A stretch of DNA of 64,000 bases from Botryosphaeria dothidea. Lineage: Eukaryota; Ascomycota; Dothideomycetes; Botryosphaeriales; Botryosphaeriaceae. The notes beneath the pieces were generated by a model, which saw nothing but the letters and a program-made list of their open reading frames with translations, was not told where the DNA came from and did not search any database. The DNA lies in contig WWBZ02000013.1 of assembly GCA_011503125.2 (NCBI GenBank), forward strand, positions 682,001 to 746,000, written 5' to 3'. Both the position numbers and the translations under genes were made by a program. Shown piece after piece: positions 22,789-33,689 of this stretch. Within the stretch, counting starts at the first letter, position 1. Each line of letters opens with the position of its first letter.

Positions 22789-23650
22789 TCATAGCTTTGC
22801 CTTTGGTATCTCCTGCTCAATCTCGTCCACCAGCCGTGCCACTTCGCGGGCCATCCCGAAGCTGTACACGTAGCCGCCTCCTGGCGCACCTGCAATTTGA
22901 GTTTTAGTTACATTACCGCTCTTACGATTTTGTAAAACTCACCGTACGCGTGGACAACTTTCTGGCCATGGACATCATCTCTCTCCACACGAGCCCCTGT
23001 CTTCCTCTGCGGCCGGATCCCCACAATGTCACGGACGACCTTGAAGTCACTCGGCCGCTCAGGGAAGACATACGGCAGGCCATCGTGCACGCGGCGGAAT
23101 ATCTGTGTGCGTCGCGTCAGCCAATCCAGAAATTTCCCGAGACTCTTCTCTGATGGCATGCATCCTCCCTCAAAGCAGAATCCACGGAAGTATCGCTGTG
23201 CCCTATTGTCAACAGAATCGTCAAACACCACCGAAATTCCCAAAAACTCAGGTGTTCCCATACTGTTTGATCCCGCCCAGAATCGCCGTGCCATCGCCAC
23301 GCGGGATGACATATGTGTAATCCTTTCCCCGTCGTGTCCAGACCTTGTCGGTATTCGTCTTCATCAGCACTGTCTGCCCACGAACCTGTTCAACGTCCCT
23401 ATCCGCCACATCACCCAGATACCTGGCGCCCCATCCCGTGGCGTTGATGAGAACATCATGCCCCATCCCCTTTAGATCCTCCAAAGACCGGACCTCGACG
23501 CGCTTGAAAGCAACTCCCGCCGCCTCCAGCTGCCCCCGGAGCCACGGAAGGAAAACCGTCGGCGTAAGGACCCAGCTCTGATCTACACCCACGCACCGCC
23601 TCATCAGCCTCGAGCTCACAGACGCGTCCAGAACGAGGACTCACAGCACA
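22789..23650 (-). pseudogene. D-amino-acid-oxidase-like gene, N-terminal part not found
   Basis: The minus strand encodes the C-terminal two thirds of a fungal DAO-family flavoenzyme (peroxisomal oxidative deamination of D-amino acids). Visible: TPTVFLPWLRGQLEAAGVAFKR, then DVLINATGWGARYLGD and VRGQTVLMKTN, YTYVIPRGDGTAILGGIKQYGN, IFRRVHDGLP, IVGIRPQRKTGARVE, and after an intron (donor at 22946, acceptor near 22892) GGGYVYSFGMAREVARLVDEIE. It ends in AKL, a type 1 peroxisomal targeting signal. The stop is at 22789. The segment between GIKQYGN and IFRRV needs one or two further introns with poor donors. Upstream of about 23690 no Rossmann motif (GxGxxG) or SPWAGA-type block could be found, although FPWAQFRVLAKEELPVG at about 23700 may be part of the family. 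Either 5'-truncated or badly broken. Confidence 0.55.
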
Positions 23651-23719
23651 TCCCACCTGCCGCGCCCACCGGCAGCTCTTCCTTTGCCAAGACTCGAAAC
23701 TGGGCCCACGGGAAGCGAG

Positions 23720-24456
23720 TGGAATGATCGACGCGCATATAACAAACCATCACACACCACCGTTACCACCTCATCCCTCTCCGCGCCGCCACGGATACCG
23801 CCCTCGGCGACCTGTTATCACACCATTAGCCGTACAGTCGCCGTCATCGTCCCTACCACTTTCTTGACGCCTTTTGTCGCCGTATCTATAATATGCCCAT
23901 GGACGACGTGTGGCAAGGGTTTTGCGGGTGTGCGCGGCTCCGCGTGCCCTAACCCAATGTCGCTAGGCCTGCTCTGTCTCCTGGTCCTCCCTACGCGTCC
24001 ACATTCCGGCGATGCGAAAATGCTAGGATCACACGTTCCGACTGCCCGTTCAGCTCGTCCTCCGCCCATCGCACTGATTAAAATCCTTGCCACGCCCTCG
24101 CTACAAGGGGTTCCCGCAGACTCCGATAGCACTCCGTCAGGTTATCAAAGTTGGGCTAAGACCTATAGAATTGGGATGGACTGGTCTGTTCAGACTACGA
24201 TGTTAGAATTCTACACAAAGTGTATCTCCCTACTCGGCTCTCTGCGCATGGTCGCACTAACGTTGCACACGCGGTGGTTGCCAGTTAGCAAACTTGACCA
24301 TAAGAAGCCGAGGTGTGGGGCAAAGACGCTCACCGCCTAGTATCTTCACCGTCATTTAGGCAGCAGTGCTTGGCAATAGGCACGCTATTAATTCCAAGTG
24401 CTCACGCTCTCCCTTTCTCTCCTCACTTATTTCTTAAAAGAACGAAGAAAAAAGCC
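23720..24456. other. No recognisable gene
   Basis: Region between the oxidase-like remnant and the HET gene. It should have held the oxidase N-terminus but no flavin-binding motif is visible in any frame. Includes the HET promoter. Confidence 0.4.
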
Positions 24457-26439
24457 ATGAACCCAACAGAAGACATCATATCAGACACCAAGCAACCCTT
24501 ACTAGACGTCCACGACGGAAGTACTTCTACATTCATTGCACATCTGTTGGAGATACAGAATCATGCACAATCCCGGGAGAAGACCAAGAAACAGGCCTCG
24601 AGGCTACGCTTCCTAGACATATCGTCTACGTTCCGAGATGGAGCAACATATATGCAGGGTAGAAGCAACGTTTCTGTATCACAGGCTCAAGGAATAACGA
24701 GCCTGCCTATTCGCATACTGGACCTTACAAGACGCGAGGACATCACGGGCCATTCTTATATCGCCGTTTTATGGCGATAGAAAGCTGCAGACGAGGGGAA
24801 ACGGCCAGGTTCTTTATTTCACTACAGAATCCGTAAACCTGGAGGAATTCTTCGCTCAAGTGACTTTCCGGACTCTTACTTTGACAGAGTTATCAATTTT
24901 ACGAGAGCAGAAGGCATTCGATACATATGGATTGACAAAGATTGTATCAAACAGTATAACACAGTGGAGAAGAGCAAGGATGTCCAAGCTATGGATCGCG
25001 TTTATCGCAACAGCAAGTTTGCTGTTGGCTTAATTCATAAACGAATTCACACGGAAAAGGAACTAGAATCTCTTATAGATCTGATCAGTGGATACTGTTT
25101 TGCGAAACGGCCAAAACATATTCCAGGATTCAAACAGGACATTCCTGAGGAACGAATCTCAAACATATGTCGTGTTCTACGAAAAATACTTGAGGATGAA
25201 CGATGGGAAAGGGCTTGGATTTTTCAAGAAGACCGGTGTGCCTCGGGTCGCATGCATTATCTAATTCCGTGCAATCCTTCACTCCCCAGAGACGGGCGAT
25301 ACGAGTATGGGAGCATACCAGGAGAGCTCCGAGTTCCCTCAGCAGACTTTCGACAGGCAGCAACAAGATTTCTTCTCTCACTTGATATTATCAAATATCC
25401 TTATCCGCGAGAAATCCTCCATAAGGTCATGCAATACAATATCTGGGATCGGAGAGGTCCGTCTAAAACATCTACGATATTCGCAAATACCACCGTCAGC
25501 ATTCTATCCAATCTGGAACTAAAGTATTGCGAGTACGAAACCGACAGGATTGCCATACTTGCCAATTGTTGCGACTATCCCATCAGTTTAGATATTGAGG
25601 CACTTAAGAATGGAAGATTTAGTCTGAGCACCGCAATCATGGCCTTGTACCTTTTAAATGGGGAAATCTTTGAGAACACACCTTATCACGTCCCTACTAC
25701 CGCCGTCGACAGCGCTAAAGCATTGCTCGCAAATCCTGTACTGGAATATTTGCGCGCATCTTCTCTACACCTAGAGATACCGGGTTACGCTTTCAATCAC
25801 TCCTTCATGGCACATTACCGATTTTCACGAGTAAAACTGACTAATTGTGGAATCAAAACATCTGGTTGGGTTTTCGTGCTGCGTGGAACACTGAAATTTT
25901 CGAAAAAGGACCAGAAACGGATCGCAAGGATGGCTAAACGACTTGAGGAAACCGAGCCTGGGACAAAAGAACTAAGGCATACTCAGAAGAGTGTTCTATG
26001 GTTGCTCGTTCACAAGCTCAACGGCCGTGGCTTCAATAAGCTCGCTAGTTTCTTGGTGGAACATATGAGGAGGGACAGACAGGGATTGAAGACTGCTACC
26101 ATATAATTCATCAACCGGATAATTGAAGTTTTGCTTGCCGCATCTAAAGAGCCAAACAGGCTATTATTCCTCGGATATCTCGAGGGCCAACCGCAACCTT
26201 CCGGATTATTTGTTCGCCCGGCTTTGAGCTCGCAGAACGATAGACTAAGAATGGCCTTTACGAGTTGGTCCAAGAATGGAAGGCAAAGGTTGAAGAATTT
26301 TGTATCGGTCCAAGTAGAAAGTGAGTTTAGTGGTATGGAAACCAGGAGATTGTCCTGCATTTCGTGGATCAATGGTGTGTGGGATGCGGGTGGACATCCC
26401 AAGAGCGCTTGCATATTCAAATGGCCATTTGAAGTGTGA
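24457..26439 (+). pseudogene. HET-domain (heterokaryon incompatibility) gene with two nonsense codons
   Basis: Single reading frame of about 660 codons with the HET-domain pattern: SLPIRILDL, HSYIAVLW (equivalent of the YxALSYxWG block), GIRYIWIDKDCIKQ (the signature block), then QAMDRVYRNSKFAVGLI. HET proteins trigger cell death when incompatible strains fuse. Two in-frame stops break it: TAG at 24778-24780, directly after the first HET block, and TAA at 26104-26106, near the C-terminus. No frameshift is seen in 2 kb. Both stops are one C-to-T change away from glutamine codons, and both fall in CpA contexts as expected from RIP. The part after 26107 stays open to 26439. Start chosen at the first ATG with a purine at -3. 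Recently silenced, as the rest of the frame is undamaged. Confidence 0.8.
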
Positions 26440-27089
26440 GGCCCAAATTCTTGAATATTGCTAACTAAACGGGTTACGACTTAGGAAAAAGGATCACGTT
26501 TGGGGAGGAAAGACGCAGTAGAAGGAGCGGAAGACGGATTATCTGACACCGCCCCGGATCTCGCTCGTTAATCTACATGACGATAACATACATACTTTGA
26601 CCATTGGCCATCTCAATGGCTATTCAGGATGTAATATGTAGACAACACTCGTCCCTAGTTAATAGCGCCCACGTGGTTAACCTATTAATTGATTCTGTTA
26701 AAAGATACAAAGCGACCTAACTCGTGTTGAAATCAGCATGGCGTCATGCTTTTTTCATTCGAAAGAGTCTCACCTTATTATTATTGTGTAAACTTCCCTC
26801 GCCTACTATAACGGCCTCTAGAAAGCCTGCGCAACCCGACTATGCGCTTAGCCTCTAGCAATATTGTCGGCACTACAGTAGGTGATGCATGCAATGTATC
26901 GTGCAAGCTCCAGCTACTTTGCTAGTATTCTTGGTTATCGTCTAATACGATAATATTTACCAGCCTTTCCCGGGACCCCTTCACCGCTTCCCTCCTTCAC
27001 CGCCTGGCCATGATAGTATTATGCCATACCTCGAGCACAACACACATCAAGAAATCTTTACAAAACATAGATTTAGTGTTTATCACTAG
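26440..27089. other. AT-rich spacer, start of repeat island
   Basis: No gene recognised. Sequence becomes strongly AT-rich, with frequent TA dinucleotides, the start of the mutated island that runs to about 33.4 kb. Confidence 0.5.
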
Positions 27090-27262
27090 TGTTCGCAATA
27101 GACGAATATTGAACAAGTGGGTTGTTTGTATAGGGAGTGAAGTTCATCGTAGATTGGCATGAGGAGGAGGAGGGTAGGTGACCCGGTCCCTCTTATATAG
27201 TAGCTATATAACAAATTTTCGGTGTTGACCCTTGGTTCGATCAGACCCTGTTCCTCCCAACA
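27090..27262 (-). mobile_element. LTR-like relic, copy A
   Basis: On the minus strand it begins TGTTGGGAGGAACAGGG, has a TATA-like box (CTATATAAGAGG), then CCTCCTCCTCATGCCA, and ends CGAACA. The same order of motifs recurs at 46821-46963, 41746-41881 and (opposite orientation) about 32200-32312. No clear 5-bp target duplication at this copy. Confidence 0.5.
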
Positions 27263-27869
27263 ACGAACTTTAGAGACATCTTCTAGTTCTGTTGATTGGT
27301 ATAGTTACATGCATTCTTTATTAGTACGCAATACGCATCGATTGTCTACGAGATAATCGAAAATAAGCTGTACGTCTCATTTTCCTATAGTTTCTTAGAT
27401 GATTAGTTTCTAATGTTGCAGGTATACAAATAATTCCAGAAGGTATACTCGTCCATTTTCTAGCGCTGTGCTGCGGTTTTTCTCTCCAAAGACAGGCTTA
27501 TCCCTAACTCGCACGATCTCTGCTATATCTCCCTACTCCTTCTCAGCCGATTTTTTCTCTGATGGAAAATGAGCCCAATCACCTCCGTTATCTGTTATTG
27601 GATAGTATATTAGCTTAGTCATTCATTCTAAGACGTCTTGGGGATCAACACCACAAGCGCCTTAGTAACCAAGCAATCAAGTCATTCATTCATCGATTCC
27701 GACCGATCAAGCGCAAATTCCATCATACACTTTCGAGTATTTTGAATGCCTGCAGGAAACGGGCGTAGGCTACTTAATTAGGCAAGTTCTACGGCATAGT
27801 AAGTTAGTGATCTTGGGTAGGAATTAGCCACCGTCTGTCCTCGAATAGATTATGCATAGAATATCCTTC

Positions 27870-28445
27870 CTAGTATTTATGGATCCCTATTGCTTGAAGG
27901 ATGAAAGTGTTCTCTAGAAGACTACTAAAAAGCGAAAGCAAATTCTTGCCACACTTTATCAAGCGGGCACGGTCCAAGGATTCGCTGCTTTTGGGGCTCC
28001 CGGAATAAATCCATAGCAAGACATCCGTGCGATCTCTCTTTCCTCGCCGCATAATTTCTATAACGGCAAGGATCTTGGCCTCAACGTTGGACAACGCATA
28101 GACGGAATTGCCAGGTCGAGGCATCAATCTAGTCGTGATACTGATTTTTATTCTTTTGGCTCTTTCGATTAAGGCGTACTCGAAGCTGTTCGGTTCTAGA
28201 GAGTGGATAAATATATATCTTCCTTCGATTCGTAGCGTATCGTCTCCGATTTCGATAGAGACCTCCCTCCTCTTACTAAGGGCAGAGTTAATGGCTTTAA
28301 TCTTCGCTCTGTGCGACGATAGTAATGCTAAGTGATGAAATTTGCGCTTGATCGGTCGGAACCGATGAATGAATGACTTGATTGCTTGGTTACTAAGGCG
28401 CTTGTGGTGTTGCTCCCAAGACGTCTCAGAATGAATGACTAAGCT
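27870..28445 (-). CDS. Open frame inside the inverted-repeat element, unknown
   Basis: About 190 codons are open from within the right arm (28445) through the spacer to a stop at 27870. The predicted peptide is basic in its first part (HHKRLSNQAIKSFIHRFRP) and contains RIEGRYIFIHSLE and MRRGKRDRTDVLLWIYSGSPKS. No ATG lies near its 5' end; the first Met is internal. In an AT-rich, stop-prone background such an open frame is unusual, but I recognise no family. It could be the relic of a captured gene. Confidence 0.3.
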   Translation of the reverse strand, partial: SLVIHSETSWEQHHKRLSNQAIKSFIHRFRPIKRKFHHLALLSSHRAKIKAINSALSKRREVSIEIGDDTLRIEGRYIFIHSLEPNSFEYALIERAKRIKISITTRLMPRPGNSVYALSNVEAKILAVIEIMRRGKRDRTDVLLWIYSGSPKSSESLDRARLIKCGKNLLSLFSSLLENTFILQAIGIHKY

Positions 28446-28468
28446 AATATACTATCCAATAACAGATA

Positions 28469-30422
28469 TTTATTTATTTATTTAGTTTTACGTCCTTTTT
28501 TCAGCCTATGACTATTAAAGACGGAGTTTTCTAGAACTCGTAGCTATAGAAGGGTAATACCTCTTTTTGGTAAAGGTGGGCAATTTAGGTACAGTAAACG
28601 GTATGGCGTCTATCGCCTAAACAGGCTAGTAGCCAAAGGAAATAAAGGAGAAATAGAGATAAGGAAAGTAAAAGAAAATACGGTAGGTATACGTTTATTT
28701 AGAGCTCCGCCGAGCTATTTTCTAGATACCATCTCCGTGTAGATATCTTTGTTTGTTTTAGAAAATCTAGCGTATTAGATATTCCTTTTGTCGAGGTAAG
28801 AAGCTCTTTTAGGTCTAGATGGTCTCTTCTAAGTATATCCTTTATACTCCTTCTTTCGTAGGAGTATTTTGGGCATTTTAGTAAGAGATGTCTAGGTGTT
28901 TATTTTGCTGTGTTCGTGCATGGGCACCTATCGGTTTTGGCGTGTTTAAACCTAAAGAGGTAGGATCTAAAGTATCCGTGTCCTATCTTTAGTTGGTAAA
29001 AGGCGGAGGCTAATTCTCGCTCTTTTAAAGGGGCTTTTAGTTTCCGTTTAACTTAATAGCCGTATAGTTCCTTATAGGTAGAGGCTAAGGTGTTTTTAAG
29101 CTTCTTTTCCTACTCTTTATAAAGCTCTTCCTTTAGCTGCATTCCGTAGAAGGCTACGCTATTTTTCGAGCTCGATATAGGTAGTCTAGTAGCTTCTTTT
29201 GCTAGTTTATCCGCCGTTTCATTTCCAAGGATATCTTTATGTCCAGGTACCCATTCTAGAGAGATTTTGTTCCCCTTGTCCTATAGGATTTTTGCTGCTT
29301 TTACTGCCCGGATTTGTTGGTCTTAGCTAGGAGTATTAGCTAGGGTTTATAGCCGTAAGAGTGCGGCTTGGTTATCCGCATAGACTCTTATTTCTCGGTT
29401 TTTATATCCACGTTTACTAGCAAATTCGAGGGCATTTGTAATACCTTCTAGTTCGCCGTTATAAACGAGGTAGTTAGGACCGTAGTTCCTAACTAGTTCT
29501 TGTTGTATTAAGTCTCGAGATTAGCTAAGGTCTAGTATTCCTATTCCTATTCCTATTCCTTTTCCGTTAGGAAGTTGTAAGGCGTCGGAATATATAGATA
29601 CTTAACTATTCGGGGCTTCTAGGACGGCCTTAGTATGTGCTTTCGATTCGGCTTCCTTCTCTAGTATAGATATCCTAACCGAATAAGGAGGGCTACCGCT
29701 CCACGGTTTAAAAAGAAAGGGGTCTATCTCTTCTATCTCCTTAGGGATTTTAGAGTATATTCCCCTTATTCTTTCTATCTGTGTGGGGGGTATGCCACCA
29801 AAGTTTCGGTTAGGTTCTCTCTCTATTTCGCAGCGGATTGGATGTTTCTTTTCGAGCTGTCTTATTCTAAACGCATACTTTTTTAGAATATCGTCTAGAC
29901 GGAGCTCGGAGGGTGGAATTGCCGTCTCTAATTCTAAAGGAATAATAGGAGTAGTTTTAAAAACTCCTAGAATCTTCCGTAGAGCAAGGTTTTGGAGTAG
30001 TGTGTATTGGCGTTTAAACTGTGCCTGATTTTTCTAGAAGATTTGATAGCCATAATCGGCTACGCTGGTAATACAGGCTATATATAGCTATCTAACCGCG
30101 TAGGGGGATAAACCCCGTTCGATATTGGCTAGTCTAGAGAGGCGTTGGAAGGCTGAACGGGCTTGGCTAACTCTTATAGAGACGTGCTCCTTAAAAGTTA
30201 GTTTTGAGTCGAAGAAGATCCCTAGCCAACGGACGAGTTTTTGAGGTTCTACTATATTATCGTCTGGTAAAATAATAGAGGTTTGGCTAGCCTCTTTGTT
30301 GTTAGAGAAGTGTAGAAGTTCAGTCTTTAAAAGGTCGAATTCTACCCCGTTCTCTTGGCCCCGCTTATAGAGCTGTTTTACCTCTTCCTCTAATAGACGT
30401 TTATTACGTTTATAGCTAGAAT
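28469..30422 (-). mobile_element. 5'-truncated LINE with RNase H domain, heavily mutated
   Basis: Non-LTR retrotransposon copy on the minus strand, inserted into the inverted-repeat element. Flanked by a 12-bp target duplication CAATAACAGATA at 28457-28468 and 30423-30434. The 3' end is an A-rich tail of TAAA units (seen as TTTA on the plus strand from 28469). Coding remnants in 5' to 3' order: the end of the RT/thumb region (LLHFSNNKEAS, VRWLGIFFDSKLTFKEHV, LRKILGVFKTTP), an RNase H domain with YNGELEGITNALEFA, YADNQAALLRL and WVPGHKDILGNETADKLA, and a terminal zinc-knuckle-like CPC...TPRHLLLKCPKY. Numerous TAA and TAG stops. The 5' part, including endonuclease and most of RT, is missing, as usual for LINE copies. 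Confidence 0.85.
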
Positions 30423-30463
30423 CAATAACAGATAACGGAGGTGATTGAGCTCATTTTCCATCA

Positions 30464-31221
30464 CTAAGTCTAATAGGGAAGCCTCGTAATCCGGAATGCG
30501 TTATTCCCGAAAGCTCTTACGTTGTATACGTAAGGGGCTACTCGCAAGCAGAGCCTCGGTCTTTGTGTACTTATAGGTCTCGATGATTTCGAGGGATCTC
30601 TATACAGTGATTTCATCTGCGAAACGGCTGCGGACCTGAGGATATTCCTAAGTCTTTAATCAGTCAATCGTCCCTTAAACCGGATGAACATCTTTAGACT
30701 ATTGGCGCTAATGAATGGAAATAAGTAAGACGACGCCTTTCCTAATCTATCGTATCTAAAGTCGAAGTAGACGAGAGCTGATGGCAAAGGTCGGGGGAAG
30801 CTGTTTATATATTCAGCGAGATTAACTTTATCAAGATGCCTAGCTAATCAAGAACAATATAGCTATGGCTAGTGAACGAAGGTTTTAGCAAGCCTATAAT
30901 ATTACGCGAACATGCGTAAAGCCAATGAACATTGTACTCCACCCGCTATGTATAGACTATTATCCCGAACCACCACCGCTTAGTTTCATTGACCGCTCGT
31001 TATAATCTGAAGTGGTAGTTTATTTATAGTAGATATCTATTGGTGGGAAAGCCTTTTGTAATACCTAGCTATACGTTCCTAAATAACCCATCTATTTATA
31101 GTTTTAGTGTTTTTATGTATTTATTTATTCTTTAGTAGTGCTATAGCCTTTTAACTAGCTTCGTTTCGATAAGTAAAAGTACATGAGAGCAATTGAAGAC
31201 TGCCGATAATATAAATCTACC
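30464..31221. other. AT-rich, no gene recognised
   Basis: Strongly AT-rich, with stops in all frames. No terminal repeats found. Confidence 0.5.
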
Positions 31222-32874
31222 CTAACTAGGGCCGGAGTTCAACCAATCCAGGATTCCGTTCTGTAGGTCGCGCATACTCCGAGCGTACTCTCGTAGTACC
31301 ACTGCTTTAAATCTGCCCCTACATACCCGCCGAAGCTCTTGGAGTACTAAGTAACCCACATATCCATAAAAAGATGCAGACCTCGGTTCAAAATAAATAT
31401 CTAAGTTAATATCCTTAAGTTTATGGTATTTAGTAACGAGTTCCTAGATTCCTCGCTTCTAGTCCCGAATGCCCCTATATAATAGACGTGCGTCTATTTG
31501 GATTGTAATCTCCTTAATCCGTGACGTATTTTTCGACGTAGATAGGAAGTTATACAACCACGCCACATCGATAAGGAAATGGTTTTTCTCGTAAAAAAAC
31601 GAGTTGGCCTCTTTAAGCATCTTCGTAAGACCCCCGTTCCTCTATTTCCTTAAGATGATCCCTGCATTGCTACTTTCAACTAAAAGTAGCGAGCCATATG
31701 CCCAAAAAAATTTCTCGGAGTTGGCCAGAACGAGGTCGTAGATTATAAGGCGGATATCGAACGCTAAAGCCTTGAAACGCATTCGATTATCGATTAGTCT
31801 TATAGCTAATAATATATCTTGGCGTGAAATTATGCGTTCGGAGCGTCTTAAGCCCATCTTTCGTTTAAGAAAGTCGATGACCTTGTTTAGTGCGTTGGGA
31901 TCGGACTCTAGAATAACCCGTGGCATATAGTGGCCATACACTGCTGGGAGATACAATTGCCCATCTAACGTTACAATAACGCTTTCCGGGCCCGTCCCAG
32001 CCCAGTACTAATCCCTTTCCATGAGATTCTTGAATCCATTTTCGACTTCGGTAATCAGTCGAGGCCGTATTATATCCGGAATTAATAATTTAGACAGTGG
32101 AAAACCGGTTGTCTTTTCAAAAACGGTCCCGAACACTTGGCAGATCCCGGCCTCATTTCGGAATCTATTGGAAATCACGTGTTTTGCATATTGCTTTTGC
32201 AATACCAGATAGCTTAGTCACTTACTTACGTATATAAGGAGGGTGGGCCACCTATGTCCTTCCTCCTTATGCCAATCATTAATAAATTATCGTTGTTCAT
32301 CAACAATCCAATAGAAGACAAGCGATTCCGGACTAGACGACAAGCCTTCTTTCCTTAAGGGACATCCGAAGCGTCTATAAATCTGAGACAAGTTCGAGAA
32401 GAGTTTGGTATGTTTTAGCAATCACGGTGTCTACATTCTGTCCTTGAGCGTTGTCGGTGTCTGCTTCCTAATAAATAGAGTCAGCTACTTTACCTTACTT
32501 GGGAGCAGCCGCCAAGATGACTATATATCGGGATCCCCCCTGCACGAAAGCGAGAATTTCCTAGGGAAGTCCTCTATGGGAAATTTCGCGAAGAATCCAA
32601 ATACGTCTCGAAGCGTCTCTCTGCGCACTCTTATAGTAAGAGCGCTAATTAGAATAAGTACTTTATTTTCTTCAAGCTCTACTCTCGAGGTTGCCGACGG
32701 CGCATCGCCGTTTGGACTAGTCCGTATACTTGGAACTGCGGATACCTCACCTTGAGGCTCGGTACGTCTGCGCTTTGAATTGTTGGCCGATGTGGTTTGT
32801 TCGTCGCTATAAGTCTTAGGTCTCCCGGGGTTGCGGCTCTGTAGTCGTTCCGAGTAGCGCCGCTTGGGGGGCAT
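31222..32874 (-). pseudogene. Ruined gene with 2EXR/F-box-like region
   Basis: The minus strand begins at an ATG (32874) with a basic, nuclear-type N-terminus (MPPKRRYSERLQ). After damaged stretches it shows a C-terminal part typical of a large fungal family of unknown function: ALAFDIRLIIYDLVL (equivalent of the LPxEIRLxIYxL motif), FYEKNHFLIDVAWLYNFL, IKEITIQID, and RAVCRG-type helices further on. Around ten in-frame TAG/TAA/TGA stops lie in the frame, though most of it is otherwise readable. An LTR-like relic occupies about 32200-32312, between the two halves, and probably interrupted the gene. The family usually has 400-600 residues. Base composition and stops fit RIP. That both ends belong to one gene is inference. 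Confidence 0.5.
32200..32312 (+). mobile_element. LTR-like relic, copy D (opposite orientation)
   Basis: Contains the shared order TATA box (CGTATATAAGGAGGG), then CCTTCCTCCTTATGCCAATCA, ending TTCATCAACA on the plus strand, matching the minus-strand reading of copies A, B and C. The left end is uncertain. Confidence 0.4.
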
Positions 32875-33451
32875 GTCGACTAGTATTAGGAAGTGGAATA
32901 TTAAAGTGTAACACTGCTGGCGAGGGAAAAGGAGAGGAGGAATGGGTGATTAAATAAATTAAAACTCCCGTGTAGAAATAGCTGCGATCCACTATTTCTT
33001 AAGTATAGTTCACCTACTCCGAACGTTGGCAGATCATAGCTGATTCTCTATTACTACGAGGCTATTAGGGCGCACACACGAAGCCAATTAGCTCTGGTGG
33101 AGCTTCTAAACCGCATGTAGGAGTATCTCATTAGACCAGTGACCATTGTCATTTACGAACTAGGAAAGGACAGCGCCAAGTTCTTATTGCATAATAAGAT
33201 TGTGCTTCTAAATTAGCGTATGGTCAAGGAACTCATCTTGGTCTCACGCAAGCGAGAGCATAATTGGTCCGATTTGTCAAATAGACTCCACTTAAATTTG
33301 CTCTCCTCCCGGACGTGCGGAACCGCGCGCTGAGTTCAAAAGGACCAATTAAAGAGCACGGATGATCCTATTGGGCAAACACTCTTCACAGTATCGGAAA
33401 CTCGTTTTACGGTTCTGGAATCGATGGAATAGCTTTAAGTAACCCGTGCTA
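32875..33451. other. Weak coding-like remnant upstream of the LINE
   Basis: On the plus strand from about 33040 a frame with a few TAG stops reads EAIRAHTRSQLALVELLNRM, then VTIVIYELGKDSAKFL and MVKELILVSRKREHNWSDL. It looks like real former coding sequence, perhaps of a transposon, and is broken off by the LINE target duplication. I do not recognise the family. Confidence 0.3.
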
Positions 33452-33689
33452 CCTGGATTTGTAATATAGATAGATAGATAAATTCATTTCTTCCCGATAT
33501 AGCTCCCTTACGGGTCCATGCGGGGCTGGCTATCTATAGTTATTTTACACGAGGGGGAAAACCTTTTCGCCTGGCAAAACCCCTCCTCTCTCTCTAGGCC
33601 TGATATTCTATACTAGTTCTGTTTTTCCTTCTTACCAGTAGCGGCTGCTGTGGCAGCCCTACATTCACCTGCTAGACCTATCCCTTTAG

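Larger units (their letters stand above)
27560..30463. mobile_element. Inverted-repeat element (166-bp arms) split by a LINE
   Basis: The left arm at 27560-27725 is the near-perfect reverse complement of a right arm that is now in two pieces, 28333-28468 and 30435-30463. The pieces become contiguous if the LINE copy and its 12-bp target duplication are removed. The arms differ at only a handful of positions, mostly C/T or A/G transitions. Total length without the LINE is about 940 bp. The spacer holds one open frame. This is the architecture of a non-autonomous DNA transposon with long terminal inverted repeats; no transposase is visible. Ends read TGATGGAAAATGAG. Confidence 0.75.
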
